Below are positions 25,490-35,279 of a stretch of DNA of 43,125 bases, one piece after another (positions within the stretch are counted from its first letter, which is position 1; each line of letters begins with the position of its first letter). The notes beneath the pieces were generated by a model. It saw only the letters and a program-made list of their open reading frames with translations, made no database searches and was not told where the DNA came from. The DNA is from Shewanella marina JCM 15074 (lineage in GTDB: Bacteria > Pseudomonadota > Gammaproteobacteria > Enterobacterales > Shewanellaceae). The stretch is from NCBI RefSeq assembly GCF_000614975.1, contig NZ_BALM01000033.1, forward strand, positions 1 to 43,125, written 5' to 3'. A program made the translations under genes and the position numbers.

Positions 25490-26395
25490 ATGACGACTAA
25501 GCACGACGTAAAAACATTTCAGGGATTTATTTTAACCCTGCAAGAATACTGGGCGCAGCAAGGTTGCGCAGTTGTTCAACCATTAGATATGGAAGTGGGC
25601 GCAGGTACATTCCATCCAATGACTTTCTTACGCTCGATAGGACCAGAGCCGATTGCTAGTGCATACGTACAGCCATCTCGCCGCCCTACCGATGGTCGTT
25701 ATGGTGAAAACCCAAACCGTCTGCAGCATTACTACCAGTTCCAAGTAATGATCAAACCTTCTCCTGAAAATATGCAGGAGCTTTACCTTGGCTCATTAGA
25801 AGCTTTAGGTATTGATACCCAAGTACACGATATCCGTTTCGTGGAAGATAACTGGGAATCTCCAACACTAGGTGCTTGGGGTCTTGGTTGGGAAGTTTGG
25901 TTAAATGGTATGGAAGTAACTCAGTTTACTTACTTCCAACAAGTAGGTGGTATTGAGTGTAGCCCTATCACGGGTGAAATCACCTACGGTCTAGAACGTC
26001 TTGCTATGTATATCCAAGGCGTAGACAGTGTTTACGATCTTGTATGGACAGATGGCCCATTAGGTAAAACAACCTATGGTGATGTGTTCCATCAAAACGA
26101 AGTTGAGCAATCAACTTACAACTTTGAACACGCAGATGTTGAATTCCAATTCCAAGTATTCGACGAATGCGAGAAGATGTGTCAGCACCTACTTTCATTA
26201 GAAAAGCCATTACCACTACCTGCATATGAACAAGTAATGAAAGCATCTCACGCCTTCAACTTACTTGATGCTCGCCACGCAATTTCTGTGACAGAACGTC
26301 AACGTTATATTCTACGTGTACGTACTATGTCTAAAGGCGTAGCAGAAGCCTACTATCAAGCACGTGAAGCGCTTGGTTTCCCAATGTGTAAGTAA
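25490..26395 (+). CDS. glyQ: Glycine-tRNA ligase alpha subunit
   Basis: Catalytic class II synthetase subunit of the bacterial alpha2beta2 glycyl-tRNA synthetase. At 301 residues it is the normal length and very strongly conserved (FQGFILTLQEYWAQQGCAV, RSIGPEPIASAYVQPSRRP, RYGENPNRLQHYYQFQV). A TATAAT at 25449-25454 is a good -10 for the operon, but no matching -35 was seen. glyS begins 14 bp downstream. Confidence 0.98.
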   Translation: MTTKHDVKTFQGFILTLQEYWAQQGCAVVQPLDMEVGAGTFHPMTFLRSIGPEPIASAYVQPSRRPTDGRYGENPNRLQHYYQFQVMIKPSPENMQELYLGSLEALGIDTQVHDIRFVEDNWESPTLGAWGLGWEVWLNGMEVTQFTYFQQVGGIECSPITGEITYGLERLAMYIQGVDSVYDLVWTDGPLGKTTYGDVFHQNEVEQSTYNFEHADVEFQFQVFDECEKMCQHLLSLEKPLPLPAYEQVMKASHAFNLLDARHAISVTERQRYILRVRTMSKGVAEAYYQAREALGFPMCK

Positions 26396-26409
26396 TCGAG
26401 GTAATAAAT

Positions 26410-28478
26410 ATGAATGTAGAAAACTTACTCATCGAAGTGGGAACCGAAGAGTTACCACCAAAAGCATTACGTAAGCTAGCTGAATCATTCTTAGCTAACT
26501 TCACTGATGAATTAAACAAAGCAGAATTAAACTATAGCCAAGCCACTTGGTATGCAGCACCTCGCCGCTTAGCATTAAAAGTTGATGGTTTAGTCACAGC
26601 ACAAGCTGACAAAGTAGTTGAAAAGCGTGGCCCTGCCGTTAACGTTGCTTTTGATGCTGATGGTAATCCTACTAAAGCAGCTCAAGGTTGGGCTCGTGGT
26701 AACGGTATTACAGTTGACCAAGCGGAACGTCTAGTCACAGATAAAGGTGAATGGTTACTTTACAATGCAAAAGTAACGGGTGAAGCCACATCTGCACTTA
26801 TTCCTGCAATGGCACAGCGTGCACTTGATAAACTGCCTATTCCAAAGCCAATGCGTTGGGGTAGTAACAAAACTCAATTTATCCGTCCAGTACATACAAT
26901 TACTATGTTATTTGGCGATGAGTTAATTGCCGGTGAATTACTCGGTATTGCTTCAGCACGTACTATTCGTGGTCACCGTTTTATGGGTGAAGCAAGCTTT
27001 GAACTTGACCATGCAGATAACTATGTAAGCGCCCTACTTGAGCGCGGCAAAGTAATGGTTGATTACGAACAACGTAAAGCAATCATTAAAGCTGACTCAG
27101 AAAAAGCGGCGGCACAATTAAATGGTGTAGCAGATATTCAAGAATCACTACTTGAAGAAGTCGCTTCATTAGTTGAATGGCCAGTGGTACTAACCGCAAG
27201 CTTTGAAGATAAATTCTTAGAAGTACCGTCAGAAGCTTTGGTTTACACCATGAAGGGTGACCAAAAGTACTTCCCTGTTTTTGCTGCTGATGGTTCACTA
27301 CTACCTAACTTTATTTTCGTGACCAACATTGAGTCAAAAGACCCAAGCCAAATTATTTCTGGTAACGAAAAAGTAGTTCGTCCACGTCTAGCAGATGCTG
27401 AGTTCTTCTTTAATACTGATAAGAAGCACACACTTGAGTCACGTTTAGCGAGCTTAGAAACTGTGGTATTCCAACAGCAGCTAGGTACCTTAAAAGATCG
27501 TGTAAATCGTATTTCGGCATTAGCCGCTTATATTGCCGATCAAATTGGTGCAAGTTCTGCTGATGCAGCACGTGCTGGCTTACTGTCTAAAGCAGATCTA
27601 ATGACGAACATGGTAATGGAGTTCACTGATACTCAAGGTACCATGGGCATGCATTATGCTCGTTTAGATGGTGAGACTGAAGCTGTAGCCGTTGCAATTG
27701 AGCAGCAATACAAACCTAAATTCTCTGGCGATACAGTACCTACCGCAGCAACATCTTGTGCAGTAGCATTGGCTGAAAAGTTTGATACCTTAACAGGTAT
27801 CTTCGGTATTGGTCAGGCACCTAAAGGCGCAGCGATCCATTTGCGCTTCGTCGTGCAGCGATTGGTATTTTACGTATTATTGTAGAAAACAAGCTACCTT
27901 TAGATTTAGTTGACCTAATCGCTAAGGCACTTGAACTACATGGTGCAAGCATTAGTAATAACAATGCAGCTGATGAAGTGCTTGAATTCCTAATGGCACG
28001 CTTCCGTGCTTGGTACCAAGATAAAGGTATCAGCACTGACGTTATTTTAGCGGTATTAGCTCGTCGTCCAACTAAGCCTGCTGATTTTGATAGTCGCATT
28101 CAAGCGGTTGCTCACTTTAGAACACTTGAGCAAGCAACAGCCCTAGCCGCTGCAAATAAGCGTGTATCAAATATTCTAGCCAAAGTTGAAGGCGAGTTAA
28201 GCGATCAAGTTGATAGCAGCTTATTACAAGAAGCAGCTGAAATTGCATTAGCTAAAAAGTTAGCTGAACTGCAACCACAACTTGCACCACTATTTGCTAA
28301 CAGTGATTACCAACAAGCATTAACCTTATTAGCAAGTCTACGTGAAACTGTAGATAACTTCTTTGAAGATGTGATGGTAATGGCTGATGACCAAGCTGTA
28401 CGAGCTAACCGTTTAGCTATGCTAACTCAGCTACGTAACTTGTTCTTACATATTGCAGATATCTCTTTACTGCAATAA
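26410..28478 (+). pseudogene. glyS: Glycine-tRNA ligase beta subunit, one-base frameshift
   Basis: The tRNA-binding beta subunit of glycyl-tRNA synthetase. Frame one runs from MNVENLLIEVGTEELPPKALRKL to IGQAPKGA and stops at 27885. The correct continuation is in the next frame, SDPFALRRAAIGILRIIVENKLPLDL and onward to the stop at 28478, including the C-terminal DALR anticodon-binding region. One A is missing near 27831 (ggcgcagcgat, expected ggcgcaagcgat). With that base the protein is 689 residues, exactly the E. coli length. The subunit is essential, so a true loss of function here is not credible unless another glycyl-tRNA synthetase exists. AGGTAATAA precedes the ATG. Confidence 0.95.
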
Positions 28479-28493
28479 TGGCGAATTAACCCC

Positions 28494-28523
28494 ATAAAAA
28501 CGCACCTTAGGGTGCGTTTTTAT
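28494..28523. terminator. Intrinsic terminator of glyQS
   Basis: A 13-bp perfect stem, ATAAAAACGCACC / GGTGCGTTTTTAT, with a four-base loop TTAG. It begins 15 bp after the glyS stop. Being symmetrical with A/T ends it could also stop minus-strand transcripts. Confidence 0.9.
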
Positions 28524-28582
28524 GGTAACCATACTATTAAAATAATCATTAATCAGTATTGTTATTGGTTATTTTAAAAACA

Positions 28583-28608
28583 AAAAAGGAGCTAATTAGC
28601 TCCTTTTT
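28583..28608 (-). terminator. Intrinsic terminator of gyrB
   Basis: A perfect palindrome, AAAAAGGAGCTAA / TTAGCTCCTTTTT, 18 bp beyond the gyrB stop codon on the minus strand. It has a T-tract on both strands and ends the dnaA-dnaN-recF-gyrB transcript. The loop would form from the central AATT region. Confidence 0.88.
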
Positions 28609-28626
28609 ATTAGTTTGATAACCTGA

Positions 28627-31044
28627 TTAAACGTCTAAGTTAGCAACGTTCAATGCGTTCGCTTCAATAAAGTCACGACGAGGTTCAACTTGGTCACCCA
28701 TCAAACAAGTAAATAATTGATCAGCACCAATTGCATCATCAATGGTAACTTGTAGCATGCGACGCGATTCTGGATCCATGGTCGTTTCCCAAAGCTGCTC
28801 TGGGTTCATCTCACCAAGACCTTTATAACGTTGGATATACAAACCACGCTTTGATTCAGTCATTAACCAATCAAGAGCTTCAACAAAGGTAGTGATCGAT
28901 TTAACACGCTCACCACGCTTAACATAACCACCCTCTTCGATTAAACCATCTAATGCTTCCGCTAAGCTAGCAATACGCTCGTAGTCATGAGAACCGAAGA
29001 AGTCTGCACCAAATAAATGGTTATGATCAATACCATGCTTACGCATTGTAATCATAGGTAGGTAAACTTGACGTTCAGGGTCAAAATTGGCTACAGCACT
29101 ATAAAGTACACCACCATTTTCCTGCGCGACTAAGTCAGCCACTAACATTTCACTCCATGCTTGAACAGCCGCTTCATCTTTTAACATTTCAGCAGTCATA
29201 CGTGGCTGATAAATCATTTGATTTGAAAGCACTTCAGGATACTTTTGCCATAAACGCTCAATACCCGCTTCAACTTCACGGTACTGATATACTAAACGCT
29301 CAAGCGCTGCTCCTGACATCGCAGGTGCATCTTGTGATGAATAAACACTACCACCATCTAACGCTAAAGTAGTTAGATATTCAGTTAATGCTTTCTCGTC
29401 CTTAATATACTGCTCTTGTTTACCCTTCTTCACTTTGTATAAAGGAGGCTGTGCAATATAGATATAACCACGCTCAATTAGCTCTGGCATTTGACGGAAG
29501 AAGAAGGTCAACAGTAGCGTACGAATGTGCGAACCGTCGACGTCAGCATCGGTCATGATGATGATGTTATGGTAACGAGTCTTTTCTGGATCGTACTCAT
29601 CACGGCCAATACCACAACCAAGAGCAGTAATTAACGTTGCTACTTCTTGCGAAGATAACATCTTGTCAAAACGTGCTTTTTCTACGTTTAAGATCTTACC
29701 TTTTAACGGTAAAATAGCTTGGTTTTTACGGTTACGACCTTGTTTAGCACTACCACCCGCAGAGTCACCCTCCACGATGTAAATTTCAGAAAGACCAGGG
29801 TCTTTTTCTTGGCAGTCAGCAAGCTTACCAGGTAAGCCACCTAAATCTAACGCGCCTTTACGACGAGTCATTTCTCGTGCTTTACGAGCCGCTTCACGTG
29901 CGCGAGCAGCATCAATGATCTTACCCACAATCAGTTTAGCGTCAGCAGGATTTTCAAGTAAGAAATCATTTAACTGCTCACCCATAGTCTGCTCAACGGC
30001 AGTCTTCACTTCACTTGAAACGAACTTATCTTTCGTTTGCGAGCTGAACTTAGGATCAGGTACTTTCACGGAAATAACCGCAGTTAAACCTTCACGAGCA
30101 TCGTCACCTGTTGCGCTGGTTTTACCTTTCTTATTGAAGCCTTCACGCTCCATATAGTTATTAAGGTTACGTGTTAATGCACTACGGAAACCCGCTAAGT
30201 GAGTACCACCATCGCGTTGTGGAATGTTGTTAGTGAAGCAATAGATATTCTCTTGGAAACCATCATTCCACTGCATAGCCACTTCGACAGTGATACCATC
30301 TTCACGTTCTTGAGTGAAGTGGAACACATCTTTGTTTACTGTGGTCTTATTGCGGTTTAGATAGTCAACGAAAGCACTAATACCACCTTCGTATTGAAAG
30401 AACTCATCTTTACCATCACGCTCATCAACAAGTCGAATTCCAACACCTGAGTTAAGGAACGACAGTTCACGTACACGTTTTGCTAAAATTTCAAAGTGGA
30501 ACAGCACATCAGAAAAGGTTTCTTTACTTGGCCAGAAACGGATTTCAGTACCTGTATGTGTTGAGTCACCAATCTCTTTAATTGGCTCAACAGGTTCACC
30601 CATTTGATAAAATTGCTCATACAACTTACCATTACGACGAATAGTAAGTTGTAGTTTTTCAGATAATGCGTTAACTACTGAGACACCAACACCGTGTAAA
30701 CCGCCTGACACTTTATAAGAGTTGTCATCAAACTTACCACCGGCATGCAGTACCGTCATAATAACCTGCGCAGCTGAAACCCCTTCTTCAGGGTGAATGG
30801 CTACAGGAATACCACGACCATCATCTTTTACAGATACTGAGCCATCATGGTGAATAGTAATCACGATATCATTACAGTGACCGGCTAACGCTTCATCGAT
30901 AGAGTTATCGACTACTTCGAATACCATATGGTGTAAACCCGTACCGTCGTCGGTGTCACCAATGTACATCCCAGGTCTTTTACGTACTGCATCAAGGCCT
31001 TTTAATACCTTAATGCTCGAAGAATCGTAACTATTCTCTGACAT
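28627..31044 (-). CDS. gyrB: DNA gyrase subunit B
   Basis: ATPase subunit of DNA gyrase, which introduces negative supercoils. The 805-residue protein (804 in E. coli) shows the GHKL ATPase motifs VFEVVDNSIDEALAG and DDGRGIP, a Lys loop region, then TOPRIM motifs EGDSAGGSAKQGRNRK and DADVDGSHIRTLL, and the C-terminal QRYKGLGEMNPEQLWETTM. I chose the ATG at 31044 (MSENSYDSSS), with AGAGA upstream. A TTG at 31068 that overlaps recF is less likely. recF ends 16 bp upstream. Confidence 0.98.
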   Translation of the reverse strand: MSENSYDSSSIKVLKGLDAVRKRPGMYIGDTDDGTGLHHMVFEVVDNSIDEALAGHCNDIVITIHHDGSVSVKDDGRGIPVAIHPEEGVSAAQVIMTVLHAGGKFDDNSYKVSGGLHGVGVSVVNALSEKLQLTIRRNGKLYEQFYQMGEPVEPIKEIGDSTHTGTEIRFWPSKETFSDVLFHFEILAKRVRELSFLNSGVGIRLVDERDGKDEFFQYEGGISAFVDYLNRNKTTVNKDVFHFTQEREDGITVEVAMQWNDGFQENIYCFTNNIPQRDGGTHLAGFRSALTRNLNNYMEREGFNKKGKTSATGDDAREGLTAVISVKVPDPKFSSQTKDKFVSSEVKTAVEQTMGEQLNDFLLENPADAKLIVGKIIDAARAREAARKAREMTRRKGALDLGGLPGKLADCQEKDPGLSEIYIVEGDSAGGSAKQGRNRKNQAILPLKGKILNVEKARFDKMLSSQEVATLITALGCGIGRDEYDPEKTRYHNIIIMTDADVDGSHIRTLLLTFFFRQMPELIERGYIYIAQPPLYKVKKGKQEQYIKDEKALTEYLTTLALDGGSVYSSQDAPAMSGAALERLVYQYREVEAGIERLWQKYPEVLSNQMIYQPRMTAEMLKDEAAVQAWSEMLVADLVAQENGGVLYSAVANFDPERQVYLPMITMRKHGIDHNHLFGADFFGSHDYERIASLAEALDGLIEEGGYVKRGERVKSITTFVEALDWLMTESKRGLYIQRYKGLGEMNPEQLWETTMDPESRRMLQVTIDDAIGADQLFTCLMGDQVEPRRDFIEANALNVANLDV

Positions 31045-31060
31045 ATTATTCTCTCGTCGG

Positions 31061-32143
31061 TTATTCAATTGCCGTTACTTGCCCATGCTCAACACAAAAC
31101 ATTTGAGATGGAGGCGAAGTTAACGAATCGACTATCGCTGAAGGTTCGATTGCGGTGACAAAAACTTGTGCGCCGGTTTCGGTTAACTGCTTCAACAATA
31201 GCTGCCTATGCTGTGCATCCAACTCGGATGGCAAATCATCCACTAAATAAATACTGTCTTTATTCAGTTGTTGTTTGAGCAACTTTCCCTGTGCAATACG
31301 CAGTGCACAGACTAATAATTTTAACTGCCCCCGAGATAGAGCATCCTGTACAGGTAGATTCGCTACCCTTAGTCTTAGGTCTGCTTTATGAGGTCCGCTC
31401 ACTGTAAATCCAGTGGCAATATCTCGGGAATATTGCGCTTCAAGTAGCTGCGCAAAATCAGTTTTGTTGTCCCAACCACGGCTAAAGGAAACCTTAACAT
31501 CAAGACGTGGTAAAAACTCTTCGATTATACCCTTAAGTAGCGCATTTAACGAGTCCACATATCGCTTTCTAATATCAGTGACAATTTCACTGTAACGGGC
31601 TAATTCCTTATCCCAATATTGAATTTGCGAATAACTCACACCATTCTTAAGTAACTGATTTCTTTGTTTTAAAATGCGCTTAACATTCATCCAAGCGCTA
31701 TAAAACTGCTGTTCACTATGAAATGCGCCCCAATCGATAAATTGACGCCTTGCTTTAGGGCCTTCAAATAATAATGAAAAGCTTTCAGGGGTAATCACTT
31801 GGATAGGTAAATTTTCAGCCAAAATCGATAATCGTTTAACTTTCTCACCGTCAATACGGACTTCAGTATCACCATTTTTAAAGCGTCGAAAGCCGATTTT
31901 ATTCACTTGGCAGTCAGCCGCTAGTTGGGCAAATAAAGTTAATTTATCACTTTGATTATTGATCACTCGAGAAGATAAGTGACTACGGAAAGAACGGCCC
32001 ATACCTAAAAAATAGATAGCTTCTAAAACACTGGTTTTACCGCTACCATTTTGGCCGTAAATAAGATTCAGCCCAGTTCCGAGTTGGAGTTGGGCTGATT
32101 GGATATTACGAAATTGTTCAATATAAAGCCGACTTAAGCTCAT
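31061..32143 (-). CDS. recF: DNA replication and repair protein RecF
   Basis: SMC-like ABC ATPase that, with RecO and RecR, loads RecA at single-strand gaps. The 360-residue protein has Walker A YGQNGSGKTSVLEAI (29-43), the ABC signature LSRGQLKLL and Walker B IYLVDDLPSELD. It lies 31 bp downstream of dnaN and 16 bp upstream of gyrB, the classic dnaA-dnaN-recF-gyrB order. Confidence 0.98.
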   Translation of the reverse strand: MSLSRLYIEQFRNIQSAQLQLGTGLNLIYGQNGSGKTSVLEAIYFLGMGRSFRSHLSSRVINNQSDKLTLFAQLAADCQVNKIGFRRFKNGDTEVRIDGEKVKRLSILAENLPIQVITPESFSLLFEGPKARRQFIDWGAFHSEQQFYSAWMNVKRILKQRNQLLKNGVSYSQIQYWDKELARYSEIVTDIRKRYVDSLNALLKGIIEEFLPRLDVKVSFSRGWDNKTDFAQLLEAQYSRDIATGFTVSGPHKADLRLRVANLPVQDALSRGQLKLLVCALRIAQGKLLKQQLNKDSIYLVDDLPSELDAQHRQLLLKQLTETGAQVFVTAIEPSAIVDSLTSPPSQMFCVEHGQVTAIE

Positions 32144-32174
32144 AAAATCATCAATTTATGAAACTCGATCATCA

Positions 32175-33275
32175 TTATAAACGCATCGGCATAACCACAT
32201 ACATTGAATCTTGTTCAAGGTGGTTTTCAATCAATGCACTAGAGTTACCATCGATTAAGGTAATACGTACATCATCACTACGAAGGTTATTCAATACGTC
32301 GAGTAGGTAGCTAACGTTAAAACCAATTTCCAGTGATTGAGATTCATATTCAACATCAATAATCTCTTCAGCTTCTTCCTGTTCAGGGTTATTTGCAGTA
32401 ATTTTTAATAAATTCTGCTCAAGCTGAATACGCACACCACGGAACTTCTCATTTGATAAAATAGAAGCACGAGTTAATGCTTGTTTGAAGTGATTACGGC
32501 TAGCTACAACAACCTTATCACCGCCCTTTGGTAAAACACGGCGATAATCAGGAAAGCGACCATCAACTAATTTACTGGTAAATACCGCATGTGCAGTCGT
32601 AGCACGAATCGCATTATCACCAATAGCAATGGTAATATCTTGATCTTCACTATCCAGTAAGCGGGCTAATTCCATCACCCCTTTACGTGGCACGATCACT
32701 TGCTTCTCAGGTAATTGCGCTTCGATTTGGCGATGACTTAAAGCTAAACGGTGACCATCAGTTGCAATAGTACGTAATACATTACCTTCGGTTTCAACTA
32801 ACAAGCCATTGAGATAATAACGTACGTCTTGGTTAGCCATTGAGAACTGTGTTGAATCAATCAATGACTTAAGCGTACCTTGCTTTAAGGTAAATTCGAT
32901 ATCCGCTTCAAATGCTTCAACATTTGGATATTCTTCTGCAGGTAAAGTCGCCAGCGTAAAACGGCTACGACCACAGCGTAATAACCATTTATTATCTTGC
33001 TGTTCAATCTGCAATTCGGTTTGATCTGGAAATGATTTAACAATATCGAGCAGTTTTTTTGCAGGTACGGTAGTACGACCTGGATTAACTTCACCAGAAA
33101 TATCAGCTTGGCCGACTAACTCAACCTCTAAATCTGTACCCGTCATTTTCAGTGATGTTTCACTGACTTCAACTAGTAGATTAGCTAAGATTGGTAAATT
33201 ATGTCGACGTTCAACCGCACCACATACAAGCTGCAACGGTTTTAATAGGGCATCCCTATCAATCGAAAATTTCAT
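32175..33275 (-). CDS. dnaN: DNA polymerase III sliding clamp (beta subunit)
   Basis: Ring-shaped processivity factor of the replicative polymerase. At 366 residues it is the same length as E. coli DnaN and aligns over its whole length: MKFSIDRDALLKPLQLVCGAVERRHNLPILAN at the start, VPRKGVMELARLL in the middle and the C-terminal YVVMPMRL, which lines the peptide-binding pocket. It starts 17 bp after the dnaA stop. Confidence 0.99.
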   Translation of the reverse strand: MKFSIDRDALLKPLQLVCGAVERRHNLPILANLLVEVSETSLKMTGTDLEVELVGQADISGEVNPGRTTVPAKKLLDIVKSFPDQTELQIEQQDNKWLLRCGRSRFTLATLPAEEYPNVEAFEADIEFTLKQGTLKSLIDSTQFSMANQDVRYYLNGLLVETEGNVLRTIATDGHRLALSHRQIEAQLPEKQVIVPRKGVMELARLLDSEDQDITIAIGDNAIRATTAHAVFTSKLVDGRFPDYRRVLPKGGDKVVVASRNHFKQALTRASILSNEKFRGVRIQLEQNLLKITANNPEQEEAEEIIDVEYESQSLEIGFNVSYLLDVLNNLRSDDVRITLIDGNSSALIENHLEQDSMYVVMPMRL

Positions 33276-33292
33276 TTTAAGTTATTCCCCGC

Positions 33293-34678
33293 CTAAGAAG
33301 ATAAAGTTCTTATTAAATTAGCATAATCTTCTTTAATATCATGACTCTCTTCGCGTAACTGCGCAATCTTTCGACATGCATGTAATACTGTCGTATGGTC
33401 TCGACCACCAAAAGCATCACCAATTTCAGGTAAACTTTGGTTAGTCAGCTCTTTCGACAATGCCATCGCCACTTGTCGTGGACGAGCAACACTACGAGAG
33501 CGACGTTTAGACAACATATCTGCCATCTTAATTTTATAATACTCAGCAACTGTTTTCTGAATATTATCAATAGTAACAAGCTTTTCTTGTAAAGCGAGTA
33601 AATCACGCAATGCTTCGCGTACAAAATCAATCGTAATCGGTCTGCCAGTAAAATTAGCATTGGCAATAACACGATTTAATGCACCTTCAAGTTCACGCAC
33701 ATTCGAACGCAAACGCTTAGCAATAAAGAAAGCCACTTCGTCTGCTAAATTAATACCGCTCTCTTGAGCTTTACGCATTAAGATCGCCACACGGGTTTCT
33801 AATTCAGGTGGCTCAATCGCAACCGTAAGCCCCCACCCGAAACGTGACTTTAATCGATCTTCAACACCGTCGATCTCTTTTGGATAACGGTCTGAAGTTA
33901 AAATGATCTGATGATTACCTTCTAATAATGCATTAAAGGTATGAAAAAACTCTTCTTGCGAACGATCTTTATTGGCAAAAAACTGAATGTCATCAATAAA
34001 GAGTGCATCAACACTACGGTAATAACGTTTAAATTCTTCAATTGCGTTATTTTGTAAGGCCTTAACCATGTCCTGCACAAAACGTTCAGAATGCATATAC
34101 ACCACTTTAGCATTAGGATTATTTTTAATAATGCCATTACCTACCGCATGTAATAAGTGGGTTTTACCTAAACCAGTACCACCATATAAGAATAATGGGT
34201 TGTATGCGCCACCTGGATTTTCAGCAACCTGCAATGCAGCCGCCTTACCTAATTGGTTTGATTTACCTTCAACGAAGTTTTCAAACTGATAAGTCGGATT
34301 AATATTACTGCGGTGGTTAGTATCAATAACCGGCTCATTTTCCACATTAAAACGTGGTGCATTAACGCGCGCAGCTGGCGATGGCGCCACGGTTGCACGC
34401 ATAGTAGGTACCGGTTGTGGTTTAGGTGCAGATGGACGACTACCAATATCAAAACGTAGCTTAGGTGCATTACTGCCCATCTGTTCAATAAAGAATTGAT
34501 TGATAATATTTAGATATTTATCACGAACCCAATCCAATACAAAACGGTTAGGTGCATAAAGGATCAGTGTATCCCCATCCATTTCAGCTTGTAACGGTCT
34601 AATCCACATACTGAACTGTTGAGCCGAGAGCTCATCTTGTAGTCGCCCGATACATTGTTGCCAAAGTGAAACCGCCAC
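33293..34678 (-). CDS. dnaA: Chromosomal replication initiator protein DnaA
   Basis: AAA+ initiator that binds DnaA boxes and opens oriC. The 461-residue protein has domain I (SLWQQCIGRLQDELSAQQFSMWIRPLQ), a short variable linker (about 88-125), Walker A GGTGLGKTH, Walker B LFIDDIQF, and the domain IV DNA-binding signature GGRDHTTVLHACRKI. The start is GTG, preceded by TGAGGA; E. coli dnaA also starts with GTG. It heads the dnaA-dnaN-recF-gyrB operon. The upstream region is unusually rich in GATC and has a DnaA box, consistent with autoregulation and Dam/SeqA control. Confidence 0.99.
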   Translation of the reverse strand: MAVSLWQQCIGRLQDELSAQQFSMWIRPLQAEMDGDTLILYAPNRFVLDWVRDKYLNIINQFFIEQMGSNAPKLRFDIGSRPSAPKPQPVPTMRATVAPSPAARVNAPRFNVENEPVIDTNHRSNINPTYQFENFVEGKSNQLGKAAALQVAENPGGAYNPLFLYGGTGLGKTHLLHAVGNGIIKNNPNAKVVYMHSERFVQDMVKALQNNAIEEFKRYYRSVDALFIDDIQFFANKDRSQEEFFHTFNALLEGNHQIILTSDRYPKEIDGVEDRLKSRFGWGLTVAIEPPELETRVAILMRKAQESGINLADEVAFFIAKRLRSNVRELEGALNRVIANANFTGRPITIDFVREALRDLLALQEKLVTIDNIQKTVAEYYKIKMADMLSKRRSRSVARPRQVAMALSKELTNQSLPEIGDAFGGRDHTTVLHACRKIAQLREESHDIKEDYANLIRTLSS

Positions 34679-35022
34679 TGACTAATCCTCAAGAAATATC
34701 TATAGAAAAGAGGACTATTCTACTTCGAGATGCTAATGATCGCTATCCTTAAAATAAAATTATCCCCAGCGAGATCGTAATTAAATCGGTTGACAGATCT
34801 TAAATGATCAAGATCGATCCTTTTATTTTAAGTTACATGCAAATCCAGCTTTATTAAGGGATCGGCTTTGATCTATAATGGCGAGGTTTCGATCTTGCCA
34901 ATAAAGATTAGATCCACTAGATGTAGTGTTCATTCACAGAGTTATCCACATCTTCTGGTAAAAATATGGCAATTCAAAATCACATTTGTAGGTATTAATT
35001 GTGTTATCTATCAGTTTACTTG
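34679..35022. promoter_or_regulatory. GATC-rich dnaA-rpmH intergenic region with DnaA box
   Basis: This 440-bp gene-free stretch (34679-35122) divides dnaA from rpmH. Ten GATC sites fall between 34738 and 34914 (starting at 34738, 34773, 34796, 34806, 34812, 34816, 34860, 34870, 34891, 34911). TTATCCACA at 34942-34950 is a consensus DnaA box. TTATCCCCA (34760) and TCATTCACA (34930) each differ from the consensus by one base. GATCCTTTTATTTT at 34816 recalls the E. coli oriC 13-mer (GATCTNTTNTTTT). It serves as the dnaA regulatory region and might contribute to origin function. In gammaproteobacteria of this type oriC is usually near mnmG/mioC, so I do not call it oriC. Confidence 0.6.
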
Positions 35023-35051
35023 TTGACTGTAAGCGCCATAGTGATTACAAT
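35023..35051 (+). promoter_or_regulatory. Sigma-70 promoter of rpmH-rnpA-yidD-yidC
   Basis: TTGACT (35023-35028), a 17-bp spacer, and TACAAT (35046-35051). The start is expected near 35058, about 65 bases ahead of rpmH. This is the best promoter match in the dnaA-rpmH region, and the only plus-strand one I could find. Confidence 0.75.
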
Positions 35052-35122
35052 TCGGCCTCTTTTTTGCCCTTACCACAATTTTTGCGGTAAGCAATTTTAA
35101 CTAACGAATACGGATTGCCATA

Positions 35123-35260
35123 ATGAGTAAACGTACTTTTCAACCTAGCAACCTGAAGCGCAAGCGTTCTCACGGCTTCCGCGCACGTATGGCTACAGTT
35201 AACGGCCGCAAGGTACTGGCTCGCCGCCGTGCCAAGGGTCGTGCTCGCCTTTCTGCTTAA
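35123..35260 (+). CDS. rpmH: 50S ribosomal protein L34
   Basis: A 45-residue, highly basic ribosomal protein (MSKRTFQPSNLKRKRSHGFR...). The N-terminus KRTFQPSNLKRKR and the C-terminal KVLARRRAKGRARLSA are diagnostic of L34. Its codon use is clearly more GC-rich than its neighbours, as is common for ribosomal protein genes. It is followed after 19 bases by rnpA, the conserved order. Confidence 0.98.
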   Translation: MSKRTFQPSNLKRKRSHGFRARMATVNGRKVLARRRAKGRARLSA

Positions 35261-35279
35261 GCTTAAGTAGAACATTCAG

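Noticed and set aside
27781..27860. Programmed frameshift in glyS
   Set aside because: No slippery heptamer, stimulatory hairpin or family precedent; seven similar deletions elsewhere favour sequence error.
34738..34950. Calling the dnaA-rpmH gap oriC outright
   Set aside because: Only one consensus DnaA box is seen, and in related gammaproteobacteria the origin is usually beside mnmG/mioC, which is outside the window.
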